Of a stretch of DNA of 64,000 bases, positions 20,221 to 31,439 are shown piece after piece (the stretch's first letter is position 1; the number at the start of each line of letters is the position of its first letter). Where the stretch lies: positions 1 through 64,000 of the forward strand of contig MCFE01000110.1 in NCBI GenBank assembly GCA_002104905.1, read 5' to 3'. This stretch comes from Basidiobolus meristosporus CBS 931.73. Lineage: Eukaryota > Basidiobolomycota > Basidiobolomycetes > Basidiobolales > Basidiobolaceae. The position numbers were made by a program, and so were the translations under genes. The notes beneath the pieces are model-generated. The model ran no database searches, was not told where the DNA came from, and saw only the letters and a program-made list of their open reading frames with translations.

Positions 20221-20733
20221 TGTAGTGGGGTCACAAAAACACCAACTGATTGATGTGCAAATTCCCATATTCTCTACTTCCCTTCTGCTAAACTTAGTTT
20301 AAACCAAGTTGTTTTATTGGTTCAGTATTAGCCCATAAGCTGCCTAACTATAATACCTGTCTATTCATGGCATATCTGATCCTTCACTGCATGTAAGATT
20401 ATTAATTGTAAGTGCCTCTACATCAGGCAAGTAACTGCACTAGAACCACTGACATATGATCAAGCCATATCACCATCCCTACCATTATCATTCCATATGA
20501 GATGTTGCACAGGTTGCAGAATACTGATCCCTGATTATTTAGATGTATTGTACTACTTAGAACCTTCCAACATCTACTTCAAATATTTGTCGCTCATTCT
20601 GATGTAATCAACATTTCTATTGATATCTGGAACCTTGTGCAACACCTTGATTGGTAATCACTTAGTCAGTGAGAAAAGTATACCAGGGAGACAATCTCTT
20701 GAGAGTTCATCAGGATCCCTTTTATCAATATAG
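20221..20733 (+). repeat. LTR-D fragment (5' half)
   Basis: Aligns with the first 510 bases of the 1.07-kb LTR-D (39508-40577), starting TGTAGTGGGG and stopping at TTTATCAATATA where Gypsy-1 begins. The missing second half is not found on the other side of Gypsy-1, so the junction is not a simple nested insertion. Confidence 0.8.
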
Positions 20734-21101
20734 TGTTATGATCTGCCGCTTGAATGTTTAATTTAGATCAGTTTTTAGTCAAATCAATTAGTACATGTTT
20801 AGGTTATCAGTATATTAGTATTATCTATGAAATCAGTAGCATTAGTCAGCAAATGAATCAGCAGATCCTTATCAGACAGAAATAGATATATTAAGTAGGA
20901 TCTTATTGGGTGATGCTGATGCAATCAAATGAGTCATAAGCCACAGCCTACATTAGGAAGTACAATTACTCAGCAATTGATCTGGCAAAATGTATATAAG
21001 GAGCTGCTGGAACCTTAATAAAAATCAGTTCAAGTTTTAGTGAATACAATACTAGCTAAACTCCCTTTTCCTCTACAACTCTGATACCAAGACTTGTAAC
21101 A
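20734..21101 (+). repeat. Gypsy-1 5' LTR (368 bp)
   Basis: TGTTATGATCTGCCGC...GACTTGTAACA. Includes a TATA-like AATGTATATAAGGAGC near 20991 and an AATAAAAATC polyadenylation-like signal near 21017, the usual order of promoter and polyadenylation site in an LTR. Confidence 0.95.
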
Positions 21102-21115
21102 TTGGTAGCAGCAAT
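21102..21115 (+). other. Gypsy-1 primer binding site
   Basis: Directly after the 5' LTR the sequence T-TGGTAGCAGC is complementary to a tRNA 3' end of the form CTGCTACCA, which fits eukaryotic initiator tRNA-Met. Only about nine bases match, so another tRNA with the same acceptor end is possible. Confidence 0.6.
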
Positions 21116-21159
21116 AACCAGAAACCTCCCTCCTGAAGAAAGAAGAAACCACCCTCAAG

Positions 21160-24100
21160 ATGTCAGACAATCCAGAATGGAAGAATGCCATGCAGCAAAT
21201 CCTGGCCCAATAGCAATAGTTACTCCAGATCCTCAGCCAACAGCAACAAGGAATGACTACCATGGCTCAGAGCCAGCAAAGCCATGTCAAGAGCAACTTT
21301 AGTGTGAAGGTCAACTGGTACCATTGCAGAGTCAATGAAAACCTGGGAACTTGGCTCTTTCAGATTGAAGAAGCTTTTGAAGCTAAAGGTATTGCTCCAG
21401 AGAGCAAGTTGCATTATGCAGCTTCTTACCTGGCAGATGCAGCTTTACAGTGGTACCACAACAAGATCAGGTCAGCCACTATGATGGGATGCTCTACAAT
21501 CTCTACCTTGGATGAGTTTGTGTCGGAAATTCAGGATGCTTTTGAACCTCCACACCAGCAGACACTACTAAGAAGGAAGTTAAAGACACTCCGACAGAAA
21601 GGAATGGTGCAAGAATACGTCTATGAGTACAGATGTCCACTTGGACAAATTGAAAGAATGGACCCCTTGGATCAAGTTGAATACTTTATTGATGGGCAGA
21701 AAGAAAGAACTTGCAAGAAAGTGAATTATCAAAGACCTCAGACTATAGAAGAAGCCATCAAGATTGCCATTGACTATGACTCCGCTATGTTTGGAGTTGG
21801 GAAGCCTACAGTGACTAATCAGAAAGGCTACAATCACTATGAAAAAAGACAGTCAGAAGCAGTGCCAATGGAAATAGATGCTATGCAGAAGAATCCTACC
21901 TCAGAAGAATGTAAGAAGAAAGGACTTTGCTTCAATTGCCACCAGCAAGGACATATTGCAAAGTACTGCCCTCCAAGAAGAAATGGACACCAGCCAACAA
22001 AAACCTTCAACCATATTGAGTCCCATGAACACAGTAATGTGGAAGAAGAGCTTGAAGAAGACTTGGAACTTACCTTCCATATGACACAAGGGTACTTGTC
22101 TCAAATGACCTCAAACTCAGGGAAGTTACTGTACTTAAATGGAGTAATCAATGGGGCACCTGCCAAAATCATGATTGACTCTGGGGCATCACATGAGTAC
22201 ATGTCAGAGCAATTTGCCTTGAAAGCTGGTATCAACTCAGAACCTACCAAATCAACTTCAGTCTCCATAGCTGATGGGAACTCTCACATAATCAACCGTA
22301 TTACCCAGCCAGTAAGAATGAAGATTAATGACTATGAAGAAGTCCTACAGGCTTATATATTTGGGAACTGCAAGTTTGACCTTGCACTTGCAAAAACCTG
22401 GCTATTTTGTTGTAATCCATCAATCAACTGGAGAACCCATGCAACTCAGATCCAAAAGGACAACAAGACCTATGAGCTATTACCTGCCAGGCTGGATTTC
22501 AACTTGGTCAATTCCAGTATGTGTGACACATGTGAACTTAGCAAGACCCAGTTCTGTAGAGCGCTTAGAAAAGGTGCCCAGATGTTTTTCATGGCAGTAT
22601 TACAGGAGGATTCTGCTACCTCAGTACCCCAGCAGGTCCAGACTCTCTTGAAAAAAAAGTCAGACGTGTTTCCAGATGAGCTTGTAAGCTTACCACCAGT
22701 CAGAGATGTGGATCATGCCATAGACACAGGAGATAGCCCTCCAGTGAGCAAGGCACCTTACAGAATGAGTCCATTAGAATTGGAGTAAATGAAGAGACAA
22801 ATTGATCAGCTATTGGAGCAAGGATACATCAGACCCAGCAAGTCACCTTGGGGAGCACAAGTGCTTTTTGTGAAAAAGAAAGATGGAACGCTTAGGATGT
22901 GCATTGACTACAGAGCCCTGAACTCAGTTACTGTCAAGAATAAGTACCCCATACCTCAGATTGATGAGCTTTTGGACCAACTTAATGGAGCCACTATTTT
23001 CAGCAAGACTGACCTCATGTCAGGATACAACCAGATTAGGGTGAAGCCAGAAGACATCCCTAAGACAGCATTCAGGACCAGATATGGACATTACAAGTAC
23101 TTAGTCATGAGTTTTGGCCTCACCAATGCCCCTGCAACTTTCATTACCCTGATGCAGACTGTCTTCCAGGAGTACTTAGACAAGATTGTCATAATCTACC
23201 TAGATGATATACTGATACACAGCAAGACAGAAGAGGATCACTTGGTGCACATTGCAAAGGTCTTGAAGAAGCTAGGAGAGTATAAGCTTTATGGTAAGCT
23301 ACCCAAGTGTGAGTTCTTCAAGGAACATGTTGAAAATCTGGGACACATAGTGACTAGCACAGGAGTAACCTTAGACCCTAAGAAGGTGGAAGTAATCAAG
23401 AATCTGAAGCAGCCCCAGAGCATATCAGAGCTTAGATCATTCCTTGGAATGGTTTTGTATTATTGGAGATTTGTCAAGTCATTTGCAAATATTGCAGCCC
23501 CTTTAACTGATATCCTCAAGAAAGACAATACCTACAAGTGGGACATAGCTTGTGAGACTGCCTTCTAGACGCTCAAGAATGAACTTGCTAGGCTACCAAG
23601 CTTAAGAACACCAGACTCTAGAAAAGAGTTCACTCTGTACACAGATGCTTCAGATAATGCAATTGGTGGAGTGCTGAGCCAAGAGCACAAGGGAAAGGAC
23701 TACCCTGTTGCCTTTGGATCCAAGAAGCTGAACTCAGCAGAACAAAACTATCCAGTCAATGAGAAGGAGATGCTTGCTATAATACACTGTTTGAAGACAT
23801 GGAGATGCTATATTGAAGGAGTCAAATGCACTGTGAAGACTGATCATGCCTCCCTCAAGTATATATTTACTCAGAAGGTACTCTCTAGAAGAATGACAAG
23901 ATGGAGTGAATACATTCAGCAATTTGACCTGGAGATTGTCTACTGCCCTGGAAAAGCCAACACTGTTGCTGATGCCTTATCAAGATTAGATCAAGTTGCA
24001 CCACTCAACTTGGTGCATGAATCAGATTGGCCTAGCCTATTACCAAAGTACTTGGAGGACCAAGCCATTCCTAATGAGGTGGATGAAGATATCAAGCAGA

Positions 24101-25505
24101 TAATCCAGGATGTAGCCAGCATATTTGTAGTACAGGATGAAACACTCTACCAAATTGTTGATGGAAGCCCTATTGCCTATTGCCCTTATGTTTCTTGCCT
24201 GGATTTAATACATAAGCTACACAATGGATATGGACATCTTAGAATTGAAGGAACCTATAGTCTTGTGAAAGCCAGAGCATGGTGGCCAGAATGAAACAAG
24301 ACATTAGACTTTTTCCATTGTGCCATTGATCATAGTGCCAGAGAGTGCTGTATTTTTGTTATTAATTTGATATTTTAGGGTCATATGCATGTCAATTTTG
24401 ATCCCAAATTGGCACTATATGGCACCATCTGGCACTCTGTGGCATGATCAAGCACCATCTGGCATGCTATGGCACTATTGGGCACTATGATCAGCTGTAA
24501 TGATGGAACAAGTCTATTGAGAAGCTAGTAAAAACATGCCCAAACTACCAAATCAATCAAGGCCAGCCACAAAGAATTGCTGAATTCTTCCCTTTGGAGC
24601 CTGTAAGACAATTTGAGAGATGGGGAATTGACTTTATTGGAAGACTGCCAGCCACCAGGATATGCAACCGTTGGATCCTAGTAGTAATTGACCATGCCAC
24701 TAAATGGCCAGTTGCTAAAGATGTACCAATAGCCAGTGAACAAGAAGTTGCAAGTTTCATTTACCATGAGATCCTGATGAAGTTTGGATGCCCTGTGGAG
24801 ATCTTATCTGACAGAGGAGCAAACTTTATGGCAAAGACATTAGAGGCTTACCTGGAAATGCAGCAGATCAGACACTTGAAAACCTTGGCATATCACCCCA
24901 GAACTAATGGAGTCACTGAGCTGTTTAATGGATTAGTTGGAAAAATGCTGACCAAGTATGCAAATGGAGTTGTCAGTAGTTGGGATGAGTATATAGACCA
25001 AGCACTCTTTGCATGCAGAGTCAGAGTACACAACACCACCCAGCAATCACCATTTTACTTAGTGTATGGATGTGAACCAAGGATTGCAGGAGATCTCACA
25101 CAACCAAAGCTTACAGACATCTTAGAAGATGAACTCAGCCAGCCAAGTAGACACTAGCAACTGGAACAAAGACATCAAGAGGCACAGACCAAAGTATCTC
25201 AAAGTGCAGAAAAGATGAAGCAGAGATTTGATAAGACTATATCACCAGAAGTATTGACAGCTGGGAACTTTGTGTTGCTAAGAAACAACACTTGGAAGAA
25301 GTTTGAGCCACAATGGACAGTACCATTCAAGATCATCGGAGAATGTCCATTTGCAACTTACCAACTGGTGGACAAACAAGGCAATATCCGGGAAGACTTA
25401 GTGCATAGGGGCAGACTCAAGCTTGCAAGACTTGCTGATAATACTGAACCATCAAGATATTGGGATCACAAGAAAAGAGATTCAGGAGAACCCTCTCAAC
25501 TTTAG
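21160..25505 (+). pseudogene. Gypsy-1 gag-pol polyprotein, five stops
   Basis: Order: Gag, zinc knuckle CFNCHQQGHIAKYC, aspartic protease MIDSGASHEYMS, reverse transcriptase with intact YLDDILIHS, RNase H YTDASDNAIGG, integrase with WGIDFIGRLP, LSDRGANF and TNGVTELFNG (the DDE triad), then a GPY/F-like WTVPFKIIG. There is no chromodomain. The natural start is probably the ATG at 21160, in frame with the long frame that is open from 21253. In-frame stops at 21211, 21217, 22786, 23566 and 25155 all look like CAA/CAG-to-TAA/TAG changes. A one-base deletion near 24290 (WWPRMKQ becomes WWPE-stop) and the MITE at 24306-24515 break the integrase zinc finger region. Gag and Pol appear to be one fused frame. 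Confidence 0.93.
24306..24515. mobile_element. Small MITE-F in Gypsy-1 integrase
   Basis: 210 bp, ends AGACTTTTTCCATTG and AATGATGGAACAAGTCT, flanked by ATT on both sides (24303-24305, 24516-24518). Removing it and one ATT restores the reading ...GACATTGAGAAG across the integrase region, confirming the boundaries. Confidence 0.93.
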
Positions 25506-25883
25506 TAGGGGAGAATGTTATGATCTGCCGCTTGAATGTTTAAGTTAGATCAGTTTTTAGTCAAATCAATTAGTATATGTTTAGGTTATCAGTATATCAG
25601 TATTATCTATGAAATCAGTAGCATCAGTCAGCAAATGAATCAGCAGATCCTTATCAGACAGAAATAGATGTATTAAGTAGGATCTTGTTGGGTGATGATG
25701 ATGCAATCAAACAAGTCATCAGCCACAACCTACATTAGGAAATTCAATTAGTCAGCAATTGATCTGGCAAAATGTATATAAGAAGCTGCTGGAACCTCAA
25801 TAAAAATCAGTTCAAGTTTTAGTGAGTACAATACTAGCTAAACTCCCTATTCCTCTGCAACTCTTATACCAAGACTTGTAACA
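25503..25883 (+). repeat. Gypsy-1 polypurine tract and 3' LTR
   Basis: AGTAGGGGAGAA (polypurine tract, 25504-25515) precedes the 368-bp 3' LTR at 25516-25883, which ends GACTTGTAACA. Differences from the 5' LTR are mostly transitions. Confidence 0.93.
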
Positions 25884-26149
25884 ATGTCAGAATATGTCAA
25901 TAGTTTTGTGGTAACTCACATCAGACAATGTTTACTACTGCAAGGTGTTCAACTTGTCAGAAATATACCAATACATGTGGGAACCATCATTTACACTCCA
26001 CAAATATTCCAGTAGTATCTTATCAACAGAAGATCATGCAGTCCAACAAATATTGTGAAGCTAAAAATTTCTGCACTTAGTATCAATCAGGAGCATATAT
26101 TTTCAAAGAAGTTGATGGCAAACAATACAAACAACTATATTGCCATATC
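25884..26149. other. Unassigned sequence between Gypsy copies
   Basis: No match to the Gypsy-1 interior or LTR and no useful reading frame. It may be worn element sequence or an unrelated flank. Confidence 0.3.
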
Positions 26150-27828
26150 AAGCTAGGCCAACCACAGAGAATTGCCCAACTCTTTCCCTTGAAACCAGTA
26201 GGACAATTTAAAAGATGGAAAATTGACTTCATTGTAAGACTGCCAACTACCAGGAAATGCAACCATTAGATCCTAGTAGCAATTAACCATGCCACTAAAT
26301 GGCCAGTGGCTAAAGCAGAAGGTGTAGCCAGTGAGCAAGAGGTTGCCAGTTTCATCTACAATGAGATCCTTATGAAGTTTTGATGCCCTGTAGAGATTCT
26401 TTCTGATAGAGGAGCAAGCTTTAAGGTAAAAAAATGGAAGCTTATCTGGAAATGCAGCATATCAGACACTTTAAAACCTTGGCACATCATCCTAGGGTTG
26501 CAATATTCTGAGGAGTATTGGAAGTGATGTGGAGAACTAGAGGATTTACATTTTATTCACTTATAGATTTTTTGATCAAAGGTATGGTATATATACTTTT
26601 GATAGAATAGAGAAAACAAGCATGCCGAGTTTGTTAAGGAAGGTTCCAAGAATATGTATGCAAAGTTTGGGGCCTTTTGGAAGACTATGAGAAAAAAATC
26701 TGGGTACCGGACAATTTGGTAAAAATATTCTAAGTAAATCCTGACAAGAAATCTTGTCAGGACAGAATGCTAATCACAATATATTATCTATGTGACTAAG
26801 TTAGCATGAATATATAGGTGACAACTCAATATCTACAACACCTAGAACTAATGGAGTTACTGAGCGGTTTAATGGATTATTTGGAAAAATGCTGACAAAA
26901 TATGCAAATGGAGCTGTCAGTTGATGGAATGAATATATAGACCAAGCACTCTTTGCATGCAGAGTTAGAGTACACAACACCACCCAACAATTGCTGCTTT
27001 ATCAAGCATATGAATGTGAACCAAGGATTCCAGGAGAATATCACACAACCAATGCTTACAGACACCTTAGAAGATGAACTCAATCATCCTAGTGGACACC
27101 AGCAACCGGAACAAAGACATCAAGAGGCACAGGCCAAAGTATCTCAAAGTGCAGAGAAATTCAAGCAGAGATTTGATAAGATTATATCACCGTAATTGTT
27201 GACAGTGGGGAGCTTTGTATTGCTGAGAAACATTACCCAGAGGAAGTTTGAGCCAGAATGGACGGGACATTTGGATATCATCAGAGAATGTCCATTTGTA
27301 ACTTACCAACTAGTGGACAAACAAAGGAATATCAGGGAAGATTTAGTTCATAGAGACAGACTCAAGCTTGCAAGACTTACCAACAATACTGAACCATCAA
27401 GATATTGGTACAATAAGAAAAGAGATTCAGGAGAACCCTTTCAACTTTAGTAGGGGAGAATATTATGATCTACCCTTTGAGTGTTTAATTTAGAACAGTT
27501 TTTAGTCAAATCAAGTAGGTAAATGTTTAGCCTATTAGTTCATCAGTGTTATCTATCAAATCAGTAGCATTAGTCAGCAGATGAATCAGTATATCCTTAT
27601 CAGACAAGAATAGATTTTCAAGTAGGATTTTATTGAGTGATGATTATGCAATCAAATGAGTCATTGGCCACAGCCAACATAACAAAGTATAATTAGTCAG
27701 CAATTGATCTGGCAAAAATGTATATAAGGAACTGTTGGAACCTCAATAAAGATTAGTTCAAGTTTAGTGAATACAATACTAGCTAAACTCCTTATTGCTC
27801 TACAACTCTTATACCAAGACTTGAAACA
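26150..27828 (+). mobile_element. Gypsy-2: integrase remnant and 3' LTR
   Basis: Starts within the integrase at the segment GQPQRIAxxFPL and continues through KWPVAKAE and LSDRGASF to the C-terminus and a 368-bp LTR (27461-27828, beginning TATTATGATC instead of TGTTATGATC). Several stops occur, for example TGG-to-TAG in NHWILV. It lacks gag, protease, RT and a 5' LTR. A solo Copia LTR lies inside it. Where Gypsy-1 has TAG at 25155, this copy keeps CAG, showing the ancestral codon. Confidence 0.88.
26496..26840 (-). repeat. Solo Copia LTR (subfamily B) in Gypsy-2
   Basis: 345 bp, GGTTGCAATATTC...ATCTACAACA, flanked by a perfect 5-bp duplication CCTAG (26491-26495, 26841-26845). The integrase sequence resumes exactly after it (AGAACTAATGGAGTTACTGA), matching Gypsy-1 at 24899. 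Confidence 0.93.
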
Positions 27829-28194
27829 CTTCCTTGCTATATATTCTGCCCAATTATGATATGCAAACTTGTCAGCTTACAAATTCTATTGATTTGACAG
27901 ACTACACTGCTATACTAAAGGACCAAGCATTGGAGCTAATTGATTTGACTAAATGATGATCTAACTAAGCATTGAAATAGTAGATCATTAATTTTTTCAC
28001 TACTAAGCTGAGTTGGTTTGCCTGAATTTCTTTTACTATGCTACCTGTAACCTAAGGATTTAGCTTTGTCAATAAATCTTGCAAACTCAAGTTAGTCTGT
28101 GTGAGCTAAGTCTTCTTGTATGTACACTTGTTTGTCAACTAATTAGTTAGCTGCAATTGGACCTTTTGTGATAATCCTGTAAGATTAGGCTGGA
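27829..28194. other. Intergenic, short Gypsy LTR scrap
   Basis: A reverse fragment of the Gypsy-1 LTR (AATTGATTTGACTAAATGAT, 27936 onward) is visible. Otherwise no feature was recognised. Confidence 0.4.
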
Positions 28195-28385
28195 CAAATG
28201 GGGCCCAGTTTATGGCCCCTCCCAGCAGGATGTGTGGGGGAATGTGGGGGGGGGGTAAGGGGAAAATCAAAGGGGGGTTGTTGCTGACCAGACAGAGCTA
28301 GGCTCCCCTGCACATTAGCCTACCTGCTTATCCCCCCTACTTCTGCCCTCACCCATTACCCAATGGGGGGACCCCTCCTGGCCCC
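28195..28385. other. GC-rich, CpG-free island with G-runs
   Basis: Composition changes sharply from AT-rich surroundings to a segment with runs of 5, 10, 4 and 6 G at 28236-28240, 28246-28255, 28259-28262 and 28272-28277, followed by C-runs near 28333 and 28364-28386. Four G-runs in 42 bases form a canonical G-quadruplex motif. Not one CG dinucleotide is present by eye. It directly precedes the mitochondrial nad3 sequence and may have come with it, since fungal mitochondrial spacers often carry GC clusters; this is inference. Confidence 0.6.
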
Positions 28386-28446
28386 CCTGTGGATGTCTAG
28401 GAGTAATATAGTTATTACTCTACATAAATTCACCCTACTGCAAAAG

Positions 28447-28878
28447 ATGACTTCAGCTCCACTATCCTATACAGTATTTCTTGTTTTTACTCCAATTTTA
28501 GTAACAGTACTTTTAGCTATTAATCTTTTTTTAGGTATTAATAAACCAGATGCCCAAAAATTGTCACCTTATGAGTGTGGTTCAATTCCTTTAGGGGATG
28601 CCAGAGAAAAATTCTCACTTCATTTCTTCTTAGTAGCAATATTATTTATAGTATTTGATCTGGAAATAATAATGTTATTCCCATTTGCAGAAACATCGTA
28701 TTATAGTTCAATCATTACTTTTTGGATTATAGTGCTTTGTGTTGCTATATTAGCAATAGGTGTTGTATATATCATTAATTGCGGAATCATACAAAAAATT
28801 CTACCATTTGCTTTTAAAAAGGACCACAACTCAGCATGGAAAGAGAACCTATTGGCCAAGCACCAAGAAGTGTCCTAA
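28447..28878 (+). pseudogene. nad3: Mitochondrial nad3 copy in nuclear DNA (NUMT), 3'-fused
   Basis: The frame encodes subunit 3 of NADH:ubiquinone oxidoreductase (respiratory complex I), a three-helix inner-membrane protein normally made in mitochondria. Three hydrophobic segments lie at about residues 8-30, 59-80 and 91-111. The conserved loop [14 protein letters not shown] holds the family cysteine (C44), and FDLEI is the acidic motif of helix 2. There is no TGA in the frame, so nuclear and mitochondrial codes read it alike. An upstream in-frame ATG at 28363 would add 28 residues that look non-native. From about 28816 the sequence is not nad3 but the 3' unit of a Tnp2 element, so the last 19 or so codons are foreign. 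No targeting peptide is seen and surrounding DNA is transposon, so it is probably not functional. Confidence 0.88.
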
Positions 28879-29600
28879 CGGGATTCAAGAGGTACTCATG
28901 GCAAAAGTGGCAGCAACCAAGCATATGTTTGCCAGATTTTTATGTCACCATTGTTAAAGTTTATATGGCTACTTTGCAAGTATTACACAAAAAAGAGAAA
29001 AAGTTGAGGTGATGGAAGTGTGCCTATTGAAAGAGGTGTTCATGAAGGAAGAGGTTAGTAAGCATAAAATATATTTCTTTGAGTTGCACTATATTGGAAG
29101 TAATCACACTAGTGCTAGGTAGGCAAATGAATAGGGGTGATTCTACAATGAAATATGTGGGTAGCACATGGCAAGGTAGCAAATGGAAATACCATTGGGT
29201 CAATTAGTTTAGTGGTCTTATACAGTACTAGTAGTAGACTGTAGTACCTCTGTTATAAAGCTAACCGAAGTCTTTATCAAGGCTATCAAAGTGCTGTCAA
29301 GTGTACTCCCATAAGAGGAATTTTCATATACTTGATAACTAGGCTGGCTCAAATAAGTGTAGGCTGCAATAGGACTATCAGAGTTCCATTAAAATCTGGT
29401 TGAACTGCCCAAACGCCATCAAGTTACCTGTGCAGCAGTATAATCAGGAAATTGGTATCACAATCCTTTTATAACATTGTAAAGAAGGTCAGTAATTCCA
29501 AGCTACTGAAATTATGATAACGCCATTGGTATCTTGACAGTTGATCTGAATTGGCTCCACCTGAAGTACCAAATTATCTTTCATAGGGTAAAATAGATAT
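28820..29600 (+). mobile_element. Tnp2-element 3' unit joined to nad3
   Basis: Reverse-complement counterpart of 5527-6356 and 52166-53000. It enters the unit at GGACCACAACTCAGCATGG, runs through AAGCACCAAGAAGTGT and GTGGCAGCAACCAAGCATAT, and ends with CAGTTGATCTGAATTGGC and TTTCATAGGG, the element terminus (CCCTATGAAA on the other strand). The Tnp2 sense strand is plus here. Multiple stops show it is not translated as transposase. Confidence 0.75.
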
Positions 29601-30959
29601 CTTTGTTGTTGTGTTCTTCTAAGGTGGGAATCTTTGGCCAAGTGTCTATTTCTGGTAGCATTGCTTCAAGTTGTCTTCTTTCAAAATAGTCATAGTCTCT
29701 GTGATAAGTCATTGGGGGCTTTTCTACTCCTAAATAATGCCTCTGAGTATCTCATAATCTTGACAGGTACTTCATTGGTTACTCCTTTTATATAAATTGC
29801 TTCTGTAAGTCTGAGGTTATTTAGGAAAGTAGCTTTTCTGTCCTAAGAAAGATGGATTCTAAGTCCTCTTCTACAACTTTGCAGAAAGCTGCTGCTCAAA
29901 CCTAATGATGCTGTTAATCTGGTATTGTCTGAATACCATAATAAACCCAAGATTTTACTGATCAAAATAGAGCTGTTGTCATAAAAGTAGGCAGTACAGT
30001 CAGTTGAACTACACCTCAATGAGGTAGATGAGTCTGAGAGCAGTGCTCAAGGACACACACTTGAATATAGCAGGGCAAAGGCTGGCAGATACTGTACTAG
30101 GTATTGTAATACTAGCTGAAGACTGGGAAAATGCTGAGATATAAGTTAGATATATTTGAAGTGAAATGGAGAGTTCAACAACTTGAATGACATTCACTTG
30201 TCAAAATATTGATTTGAAATATAGCATTTATACTTATTGCAATATTTGCTGTTGTAACTATTTGATCATTGGGTAGAAATTTGATGTTCAGACATATGTG
30301 GATGTATCTCCTCTCATTTTTCTCATACTTCAAGTAGACATATATCATGTATGATAAGTATCTTGTAGAGCCTCAACATCATTGGTACTAAAAATAGTCT
30401 CACTGATATATCATAAGTCCTGCTCAATGTTGGCACATTTGAGATCTCTAAGCTTTGGCCAGATATATAGGTATTGTATATCATTCTGATCCTCAGGATA
30501 TGGGCAAGCTGATACATGTATTTGTCTGCAAATCCAGCTTGAAACTGGGGCAACAGGTAGTGCAAAGGTGCTTGCATATAATTCCATTTGAAATGACTAC
30601 AAACTGATGTATATTTGCTGCCGGAATGCAAGTACTTTATTTACTGACAAATTCTAGTCCACACCCAGATATATGTTGATCTTGAATATGGCTCCTTTGT
30701 GTTATGATAATAAGGCTCATAGCACTAATACGTAAATTATGTAGCTTGCACTTTATTAATCTGTGCTTCCTACTGAGATTGAGCATTTTCTCAAAGCTTT
30801 ATACTGCTGCATGTTTTGTTATTTGATGTTTGTCCAACATGAGCTTCTTGATATAGGACTTCTTTCTTCTCCTTGTATCCTATCTAAAGGCATATGGCCT
30901 CTCTCTCTATAGCAACATATCCTATCTAGCAGTTTTTTGCAATGGCAGCGCTTTTCGGT
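29601..30959. other. Degraded region, companion-gene and LTR scraps
   Basis: 30030-30135 resembles the tail of the Tnp2-element companion gene (GAGCAGTGCTCAAGGAC, GCTGGCAGATACTGT). 30150-30260 has a weak match to the start of the Copia LTR in minus orientation (AGTGAAATGGAGAGTTCAAC). A minus-strand frame of 102 codons at 30323-30631 has no recognisable motif. Nothing else could be placed. Confidence 0.35.
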
Positions 30960-31336
30960 TGTAACAAGTCATGGTATAAGAGTTGTAGAGGAATAGGGAG
31001 TTTAGCCAGTATTGTATTCACTAAAACTTGAACTGATCTTTATTGAGGTTCCAACAGCTCCTTATATACATTGTGCCAGATCAATTGCTGACTAATTGTA
31101 CTTCCTAATGTAGGCTGTGGCTTATGACTCATTTGATTGCATCAGCATCACCCAATAAGATCCTACTGAGTATATCTATTTCTGTCTAATAAGGAACTGC
31201 TGATTCATGTGCTGTGTAATGCTACTTATCTTATTGATAATATTGATATACTGATATACTGATAAGCTAAGGATATAACTAATTGATTTGACTAAAAAAT
31301 GATCTAACTTAAACATTCAAATGGCAGATCATAACA
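30960..31336 (-). repeat. Solo LTR of the Gypsy-1 family
   Basis: Reverse-strand relative of the 368-bp Gypsy-1 LTR, left end TGTAACAAGTCATGG and right end GGCAGATCATAACA. Flanks CGGT and CTGT may be a 4-bp duplication with one mismatch. No internal sequence adjoins it. Confidence 0.88.
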
Positions 31337-31439
31337 CTGTCTTGGTAATTCCAGGTACACAAGACAGTCTTTCTACAGAATAGTGACAGATCACTAAAGC
31401 AAAGTAGATATCCAAGTTATAGCAGGTACAGGGCTAATA

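Larger units (their letters stand above)
20734..25883 (+). mobile_element. Gypsy-1, complete Ty3/Gypsy element
   Basis: Two 368-bp LTRs enclose a primer site, gag, pol and polypurine tract, all in plus orientation. The LTRs differ at roughly 20 positions by eye. Flanks are TATAG and ATGTC, with no convincing target duplication, suggesting exchange between elements or flank loss. A small MITE is inserted in the integrase region. Related pieces: Gypsy-2 (26150-27828) and a solo LTR at 30960-31336. Confidence 0.95.

Noticed and set aside
20734-25883. Gypsy-1 as a recent insertion in LTR-D at 20733
   Set aside because: The 3' flank does not continue LTR-D and no target duplication matches, so a simple nested insertion could not be supported.
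28363-28446. Upstream extension of nad3 from the ATG at 28363
   Set aside because: The 28 extra residues come from the C-run-rich island and do not look like nad3; the ATG at 28447 gives the expected N-terminus before helix 1.
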